A stretch of 19,467 nt of DNA from Prevotella sp. UBA7551 (GTDB taxonomy: Bacteria; Bacteroidota; Bacteroidia; Bacteroidales; Bacteroidaceae). The stretch covers positions 5,781 through 25,247 of the forward strand of contig DLLX01000065.1 of NCBI GenBank assembly GCA_002479145.1, written 5' to 3'. Shown in pieces: positions 15,264 through 19,467 of the stretch (the stretch's first letter is position 1; each line of letters begins with the position of its first letter). The notes below the pieces were generated by a model. It was not told the DNA's origin. It did no database searches and worked only from the letters and a program-made list of their open reading frames with translations. The position numbers and the translations under genes were made by a program.

Positions 15264-15317
15264 AGGTTGCACCCACCGCTGACTTGCGCTTTATGCAAGC
15301 CTGCGGGGGTGCAACCT
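15264..15317. repeat. Strong 54-nt hairpin downstream of fhs
   Basis: Outer stem AGGTTGCACCC (15264-15274) pairs perfectly with 15307-15317; CCGC (15276-15279) pairs with GCGG (15303-15306) after a bulged A; a 3x3 internal loop follows; then CTTGC (15283-15287) pairs with GCAAG (15295-15299) around a 7-nt loop. That is 20 base pairs. No T-run follows on either strand, so it is not a textbook terminator, although it may end or protect the fhs mRNA. Confidence 0.75.
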
Positions 15318-15347
15318 TTATGCGAAATCAGTCCCACCTACGACTAC

Positions 15348-15364
15348 GGGCAAGTTTATTGCCC
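15348..15364. repeat. Small hairpin in the fhs-dnaK gap
   Basis: GGGCAA (15348-15353) pairs with TTGCCC (15359-15364) around GTTTA, followed by AACTTTTGG. It may be a weak terminator for fhs. The remainder of 15176-15752, about 577 nt, contains the 54-nt hairpin upstream, the dnaK control elements near its end, and otherwise no gene I can support. Confidence 0.45.
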
Positions 15365-15669
15365 AACTTTTGGTTTCCCTACAGCGTGCCATCCGGGACG
15401 TTAGGCTTGCCAGTATGTCCGCAGTCGGTAGTGCAGTTCCCTTTCCACATCATCGGGGTGGGTCTGCCATGTGATAAGACCAGAATAGCCATCTATTTTT
15501 ATTGTAGCGGGTACAGAACAGTATTGCGCTTATAGAATGGCTGAAGGTTGCCCTATGAACTCAATTTTCCCATATACAAGCTTTTGCAACCACAGACGGT
15601 GAAGGACAGAATAGGGTGGAAAATGCCTCTTTCTGCCAACTTGTCAGATAATTGAGCCTTCTTGAAAAA

Positions 15670-15684
15670 TGGCACAAAATTTGT
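15670..15684 (+). promoter_or_regulatory. Sigma54-like (-24/-12) promoter candidate ahead of dnaK
   Basis: TGGCAC, five bases, then TTGT matches the sigma54 pattern TGGCAC-N5-TTGC with one mismatch at the -12 GC. The start would fall near 15694-15696, about 58 nt before the dnaK ATG. No good TTTG/TAnnTTTG pair and no CIRCE operator is seen in the 577-nt gap. A chance match is possible. Confidence 0.35.
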
Positions 15685-15694
15685 CATAAAGCGG

Positions 15695-15711
15695 TTGGAC
15701 GTCAAGTCCAA
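15695..15711. promoter_or_regulatory. Palindrome at the predicted dnaK transcript start
   Basis: TTGGAC and GTCCAA (15695-15700, 15706-15711) flank GTCAA. The 17-nt inverted repeat could be an operator or a small 5' hairpin 41 nt before the dnaK ATG. It does not resemble CIRCE. Confidence 0.35.
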
Positions 15712-15752
15712 GTAAAAGTTATTGTAGAACAAAAATAAAAAATAAGATAATT

Positions 15753-17666
15753 ATGGGAAAGATTATTGGTATTGACTTAGGTACGACAAACAGTTGTGTT
15801 GCAGTGTTTGAAGGCAACGAGCCTGTGGTGATTGCCAACAGTGAGGGTAAGCGGACAACTCCTTCAGTGGTTGGTTTCGTCGAAGGCGGAGAGCGCAAGG
15901 TGGGTGATCCGGCCAAGCGTCAAGCCATCACCAATCCGAAGAAGACCGTTTACAGCATAAAGCGTTTCATGGGTGAGACCTATGATCAGAGCCGTAAGGA
16001 GGCTGAGCGTGTGCCATTTACGGTAGTGAACGAGGGTGGTTATCCCCGTGTGCAGATTGATGACCGCAAATATACGCCGCAGGAGATTTCTGCCATGATT
16101 CTTCAGAAGATGAAGAAGACTGCCGAGGACTATCTGGGTCAGGAGGTGACCGATGCGGTGATTACGGTGCCGGCCTACTTCAGTGACTCTCAACGTCAGG
16201 CCACAAAGGAGGCAGGTACAATCGCAGGACTCAATGTCCGCCGTATCGTGAACGAGCCTACGGCCGCTGCTTTGGCCTATGGCGTGGACAAAGCCAACAA
16301 AGATATGAAGATTGCCGTGTTCGACTTGGGTGGTGGTACGTTTGATATCTCTATCCTGGAGTTCGGTGGCGGCGTGTTTGAGGTGCTCTCCACCAATGGT
16401 GATACACATCTGGGTGGTGATGACTTCGACCAGGTGATTATCGATTGGCTGGTCAATGGCTTCAAGGCCGAAGAGGGCATAGACCTCTCTAAAGACCCGA
16501 TGGCCATGCAGCGCTTGAAGGAGGCTGCTGAGAAGGCAAAGATTGAGTTGTCGAGCACGACCACAACGGAGATCAACCTCCCCTATATTACAGCAGAGGG
16601 CGGTGTTCCTAAGCATTTGGTAAAGACACTGACTCGTTCACAGTTTGAGCAGTTGGCTCACGATTTGATTCAGAAGTGTCTGATTCCGTGCCAGAATGCC
16701 ATCCGTGACGCTAAGCTCACCACATCCGACATTGATGAGGTGATTCTGGTAGGTGGCTCGAGTCGTATTCCTGCCGTGCAGACTTTGGTGAAGAACTACT
16801 TCGGCAAAGAGCCTTCGAAGGGTGTGAACCCCGATGAGGTGGTGGCTGTAGGAGCTGCTATTCAGGGTGCCATCCTGAACAAGGAAAGCGGTGTGAACGA
16901 CATCGTACTGCTTGATGTAACTCCGCTGACGCTCGGTATTGAGACGATGGGTGGCGTGATGACGAAGCTCATTGAGGCCAACACGACCATTCCTTGCAAG
17001 AAGAGTGAGGTGTTCTCTACCGCTGCTGATAACCAGACGGAGGTGACCATCCACGTGCTGCAGGGCGAGCGTCCGATGGCTGCGCAGAACAAGAGCATTG
17101 GCCAGTTCAACCTTACGGGTATCGCTCCGGCTCGTCGTGGTGTGCCACAGATAGAGGTTACCTTTGATATAGATGCTAACGGTATCCTCAATGTCTCAGC
17201 AAAGGATAAGGCTACTGGTAAGGAGCAGAGCATCCGCATCGAGGCTTCGAGTGGCTTGAGTGAGGATGAGATCAAGCGGATGAAGGCTGAGGCTGCTCAG
17301 AATGCTGAGAATGATAAGAAGGAGCGTGAGCGTGTCGACAAGATGAATCAGGCCGATTCGATGATCTTCACCACCGAGAACTTCCTCAAGGACAACGGTG
17401 ACAAGATTCCGGCCGACCAGAAGTCGAAGGTGGAGCAGGCTCTCCAGCAGCTCAAGGATGCCCACAAGGCGGGTGACCTCGCTGCTATCGATACCGCTAC
17501 CAACAACCTCAATCAGGTAATGCAGGCTGCTTCCGCACAGATGTATCAGGGTGCTGCACAGCAGAACGCAGGTGGCCAGGCCAACGCTGGGGCAGGCGCA
17601 CAGACCGACAACGGCACAAAGCAGGATGACAACATCCAGGATGCCGATTTTGAGGAGGTGAAGTAA
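15753..17666 (+). CDS. dnaK: Molecular chaperone DnaK (Hsp70)
   Basis: A 637-residue ATP-dependent chaperone that binds exposed hydrophobic peptides with DnaJ and GrpE. The nucleotide-binding domain (1-382) shows IGIDLGTTNSCVAVF (5-19), K70, NEPTAAALAYG (167-177), FDLGGGTFDISIL (190-202) and ILVGGSSRIPAV (331-342). The interdomain linker is DIVLLDVTPL (383-392); the substrate-binding domain follows, then the helical lid and a flexible Q/A/G/N-rich tail ending ADFEEVK (631-637), which resembles the conserved EEVK/EEVD-type end. Codon use is more T-ending (GGT, CGT, GCT) than in neighbouring genes, as expected for high expression. Neither grpE nor dnaJ is adjacent; it ends in its own strong terminator. 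Confidence 0.99.
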   Translation: MGKIIGIDLGTTNSCVAVFEGNEPVVIANSEGKRTTPSVVGFVEGGERKVGDPAKRQAITNPKKTVYSIKRFMGETYDQSRKEAERVPFTVVNEGGYPRVQIDDRKYTPQEISAMILQKMKKTAEDYLGQEVTDAVITVPAYFSDSQRQATKEAGTIAGLNVRRIVNEPTAAALAYGVDKANKDMKIAVFDLGGGTFDISILEFGGGVFEVLSTNGDTHLGGDDFDQVIIDWLVNGFKAEEGIDLSKDPMAMQRLKEAAEKAKIELSSTTTTEINLPYITAEGGVPKHLVKTLTRSQFEQLAHDLIQKCLIPCQNAIRDAKLTTSDIDEVILVGGSSRIPAVQTLVKNYFGKEPSKGVNPDEVVAVGAAIQGAILNKESGVNDIVLLDVTPLTLGIETMGGVMTKLIEANTTIPCKKSEVFSTAADNQTEVTIHVLQGERPMAAQNKSIGQFNLTGIAPARRGVPQIEVTFDIDANGILNVSAKDKATGKEQSIRIEASSGLSEDEIKRMKAEAAQNAENDKKERERVDKMNQADSMIFTTENFLKDNGDKIPADQKSKVEQALQQLKDAHKAGDLAAIDTATNNLNQVMQAASAQMYQGAAQQNAGGQANAGAGAQTDNGTKQDDNIQDADFEEVK

Positions 17667-17695
17667 AATTCGATAACAATCGATAAACAACAATA

Positions 17696-17740
17696 AGTAA
17701 ATGGGTGAAACTCAATGAGTTTCACCCATTTACTCTTTTT
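17696..17740 (+). terminator. dnaK terminator
   Basis: Arms 17696-17714 and 17716-17734 are exact 19-nt reverse complements (about 17-18 bp can pair around the tight loop), followed by CTTTTT at 17735-17740. It is 29 nt after the dnaK stop and is a very strong intrinsic terminator, standing between dnaK and the insertion sequence. Confidence 0.95.
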
Positions 17741-17758
17741 AACACTTTGCGTTGGCTA

Positions 17759-17790
17759 TTTGTATACCTCGTATTTTTATAATATCTTTG
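17759..17790 (+). promoter_or_regulatory. Plus-strand promoter just before the insertion sequence
   Basis: TTTG (17759-17762), a 20-nt spacer and TATCTTTG (17783-17790) fit the Bacteroidetes consensus. No host gene follows before the IS, so it may be the stranded promoter of a gene now displaced by the insertion. The 10-mer TTTGTACCAT also occurs twice here (17787-17796, 17798-17807). Confidence 0.6.
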
Positions 17791-17846
17791 TACCATATTT
17801 GTACCATGTCTTATTAGCCTATATAATTCATAGGGGCATAAAAAAA

Positions 17847-17922
17847 GAAGCGTTTAATTTTGTTATCTCGACAAATATTTGTACCTTTATAGTGTTAAAA
17901 ATCAAGTACTTATAAACGCTTC
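17847..17922 (+). promoter_or_regulatory. Inverted repeat flanking the transposase promoter (read-through block)
   Basis: GAAGCGTTTA (17847-17856) and TAAACGCTTC (17913-17922) are perfect 10-bp reverse complements; the right arm ends two bases before the transposase ATG. The IS promoter lies between the arms, so native transcripts carry only the right arm while transcripts entering from outside carry both and can fold to hide the start codon. Confidence 0.75.
17859..17889 (+). promoter_or_regulatory. Transposase promoter
   Basis: TTTG (17859-17862), a 19-nt spacer and TACCTTTA (17882-17889, one mismatch to TAnnTTTG) form a near-consensus promoter. The start would be near 17893, leaving a leader of about 32 nt with no Shine-Dalgarno sequence. 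Confidence 0.65.
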
Positions 17923-17924
17923 AT

Positions 17925-19334
17925 ATGTGCAAAGATACTTCAAATAATCCAAATTTACAAGAGAAAATGCTTTTTTCTCTCCCAGGAATTGTTTCAGACA
18001 AGAAAATACGTGTTGACTTCAACGCCCCTGACATGTCTTCCAACGGCGGATTGATGTTATTGGGAAGCATGCGTGGCTCTCTGCCATGGAAAATCGGACA
18101 GCTCATTCCTGACTCCCGTAGACAAGATTTCATACAACATACTTATACGGAGATTGTGAGCCAGCGCGTCGGCCAGATTCTTTGCGGTTACGAGGATGCC
18201 AATGACTGCAATAAGCTTCGTAGTGACAGTGTTCTAAAAATGTCGGTAGGCCGTAAGCCTTCCGACGCAGATCTGGCGTCCCAACCTACCATGACCCGTC
18301 TGGAAAACAACGTTGGCATGAAGACGTTGTACAGGATTGGCAAGCTGTTCGTTGACGGTTATATTGCATCATTTGACAAGGCTCCCAACAAGGTCATCAT
18401 CGACGCCGACGATACCAATGCCAACACTTATGGGGCACAGCAGCTTACTCTGTTCAATGCCTATTACAATGAGTATTGCCATATGCCCCTACTGATGTTT
18501 GATGGAATGACCGGCAAGTTGATCCTTCCCCTGCTCCGGCCTGGCCACAGGAACAAGTCGCTCCACGTCGCAAGAATCATGACGCGCTTGATAGAATACC
18601 TTCACCAGCACTGGCCGAGAACAATCATCGGGCTGCGTGGAGACAGCCATTTCGCAAGCCATGAGCTCATGGATTGGGCATATGACAAATGGAATGTACG
18701 TTATCTTACGGGACTGTCAGGAAACAATGTGTTGCTTGGCCTTGTCGACAAACCGAGAAGACGTGCGGAAAACGATTACGTCAAGGCTCAGAAAGCGGAG
18801 GGTGCCCGGCACGACGCTCTCGCCAGGCAGGGGAGCGTTGTCAGGCGTGAGCGCATTGTCATCAGAAGGTATTTCAAGTTGGAGTACAAGGCAAAGACAT
18901 GGAGGCATACACAACGCGTCATAGCAAAGATTGAAGTGTCAGCCGAAGGGACCAATATCCGTTTTGTCGTTACCAGTAATAGAAACAACTCTGCTGAGAC
19001 TATTTACAAGCGTTACTGCAAACGTGGTGAGATGGAATTGTGGATAAAGGACCTGAAGTATTTCAAGGCTGACCGCATGTCATGCAACACCTACCGCGCA
19101 AACTACTTCCGGCTGTTTCTCTATGCGGCCGCTTTTGTCATGGCTCACAGAATGAAGCACACTGTCTTCAAGGACACTCCGGTAGAGAAGTTCACCATGG
19201 ACTCACTCATCAAGCGAATAATGCTTAGTGCCGTATACGTCAAGGAGTATAAAACATTCATTAAAATCAGCTTCTCGCCACATCACCGGCATATAGAAGA
19301 GCTGATGGCTGCTCTGAGAAAAACAGCCGCTTAA
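17925..19334 (+). CDS. IS1380-family DDE transposase
   Basis: A 469-residue transposase that cuts and joins the element's ends. The RNase H-like DDE core is visible: IIDADDT (158-164, first Asp within D160-D163), GLRGDSHFA (236-244, D240) and KRGEMELWIKDLK (366-378, Glu probably E371, matching the family pattern E-x-x-I-K-D/E-L-K). A variable insertion with basic residues (about 275-345) lies between the second Asp and the Glu, as usual in the family. The N-terminal 130 residues, including the VGRKPSDADLASQPTMTRLEN phrase (108-128), match IS1380 proteins. It is full length with no frameshift, so the element may be active. Confidence 0.96.
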   Translation: MCKDTSNNPNLQEKMLFSLPGIVSDKKIRVDFNAPDMSSNGGLMLLGSMRGSLPWKIGQLIPDSRRQDFIQHTYTEIVSQRVGQILCGYEDANDCNKLRSDSVLKMSVGRKPSDADLASQPTMTRLENNVGMKTLYRIGKLFVDGYIASFDKAPNKVIIDADDTNANTYGAQQLTLFNAYYNEYCHMPLLMFDGMTGKLILPLLRPGHRNKSLHVARIMTRLIEYLHQHWPRTIIGLRGDSHFASHELMDWAYDKWNVRYLTGLSGNNVLLGLVDKPRRRAENDYVKAQKAEGARHDALARQGSVVRRERIVIRRYFKLEYKAKTWRHTQRVIAKIEVSAEGTNIRFVVTSNRNNSAETIYKRYCKRGEMELWIKDLKYFKADRMSCNTYRANYFRLFLYAAAFVMAHRMKHTVFKDTPVEKFTMDSLIKRIMLSAVYVKEYKTFIKISFSPHHRHIEELMAALRKTAA

Positions 19335-19360
19335 AAAACACATGGCAGACCATATTCATT

Positions 19361-19403
19361 TTGCACTTTACCGAAAAAGAGTGCAACGACCTTTCGTGTC
19401 GTT
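19361..19403. repeat. Two tandem hairpins after the transposase gene
   Basis: TTGCACT/AGTGCAA (19361-19367 with 19380-19386) and AACGAC/GTCGTT (19385-19390 with 19398-19403) nearly abut, sharing two bases. They lie between the transposase stop and the proposed right end and may end the transposase transcript or insulate it from outside reading. No long T-run follows. Confidence 0.5.
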
Positions 19404-19467
19404 ATGTCTGAAATGACCATAAACAATCTATGAAATAGACAGCTAATGGAGCAAAATCCTTGACTGG

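Larger units (their letters stand above)
17813..19447 (+). mobile_element. IS1380-family insertion sequence
   Basis: About 1.63 kb, carrying one transposase gene. The proposed ends are imperfect inverted repeats: ATTAGC-N8-TTCATAG at 17813-17833, and its reverse complement with a 7-nt middle at 19428-19447. The size suits IS1380-type elements of Bacteroidales. The exact tips are uncertain by several bases, and I could not find a clear direct target duplication; the right flank reaches the window end after only 20 nt. The insertion lies just behind the dnaK terminator, an intergenic landing site that spares dnaK. Confidence 0.75.

Noticed and set aside
15284..15535. 83-codon plus-strand frame between fhs and dnaK
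   Set aside because: It starts inside the 54-nt hairpin, has no ribosome site or recognisable family, and its composition looks like non-coding DNA.
1..19467. tRNA or rRNA genes
   Set aside because: No cloverleaf with T-loop signature or rRNA stretch was noticed on either strand; this was by eye and not an exhaustive scan.

Overview
The window looks like Bacteroidales chromosome, most probably Prevotella or a close relative. Three things point there: promoters of the Bacteroidetes type (TTTG, about 19-20 nt, TAnnTTTG) precede several genes; Shine-Dalgarno sites are weak or missing; and the gene set and order (an IMP cyclohydrolase gene followed by mreB-mreC-mreD-mrdA-rodA, and an IS1380-type insertion sequence) are familiar from that order. 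The genus is an inference; no rRNA or other marker is present.

Layout. (1) 1-5822, minus strand: a cell-shape cluster read purH(cyclohydrolase domain only) > mreB > mreC > mreD > mrdA (PBP2) > rodA, with rodA cut by the window edge. It encodes the elongasome: MreB filaments, the MreC/MreD link, and the RodA glycosyltransferase/PBP2 transpeptidase pair that makes side-wall peptidoglycan. (2) 5968-9021: mutY (plus) converges on a DMT/EamA transporter gene (minus), with a transcription terminator buried in the 3' end of mutY; cutC (minus) lies behind the transporter. (3) 9022-10381: trpS (plus) diverges from cutC over overlapping promoters and converges on malY over a strong bidirectional terminator. 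(4) 10382-12747: a two-gene unit, DUF3737 gene > malY-type C-S lyase, coupled by an ATGA overlap and preceded by a promoter about 300 nt upstream. (5) 12748-13510: a gene-poor divergent region with three hairpins and copies of a short dispersed repeat. (6) 13511-17666: fhs (formate-tetrahydrofolate ligase) and dnaK, both plus strand, separated by 577 nt holding a 20-bp-stem hairpin and a sigma54-like promoter candidate. (7) 17741-19467: an IS1380-family insertion sequence directly downstream of the dnaK terminator.

Most of the window is housekeeping, and I do not see a clear new defence or biosynthetic system. The items most worth a second look are: the stand-alone PurH cyclohydrolase domain heading the mre cluster; the IS transposase whose promoter sits between two arms of an inverted repeat so that only read-through transcripts can fold over the start codon; the short dispersed intergenic repeat; the hairpin cluster between divergent genes, which hints at an unannotated transcript; the sigma54-like element ahead of dnaK; and the DUF3737/malY pairing with its long leader.
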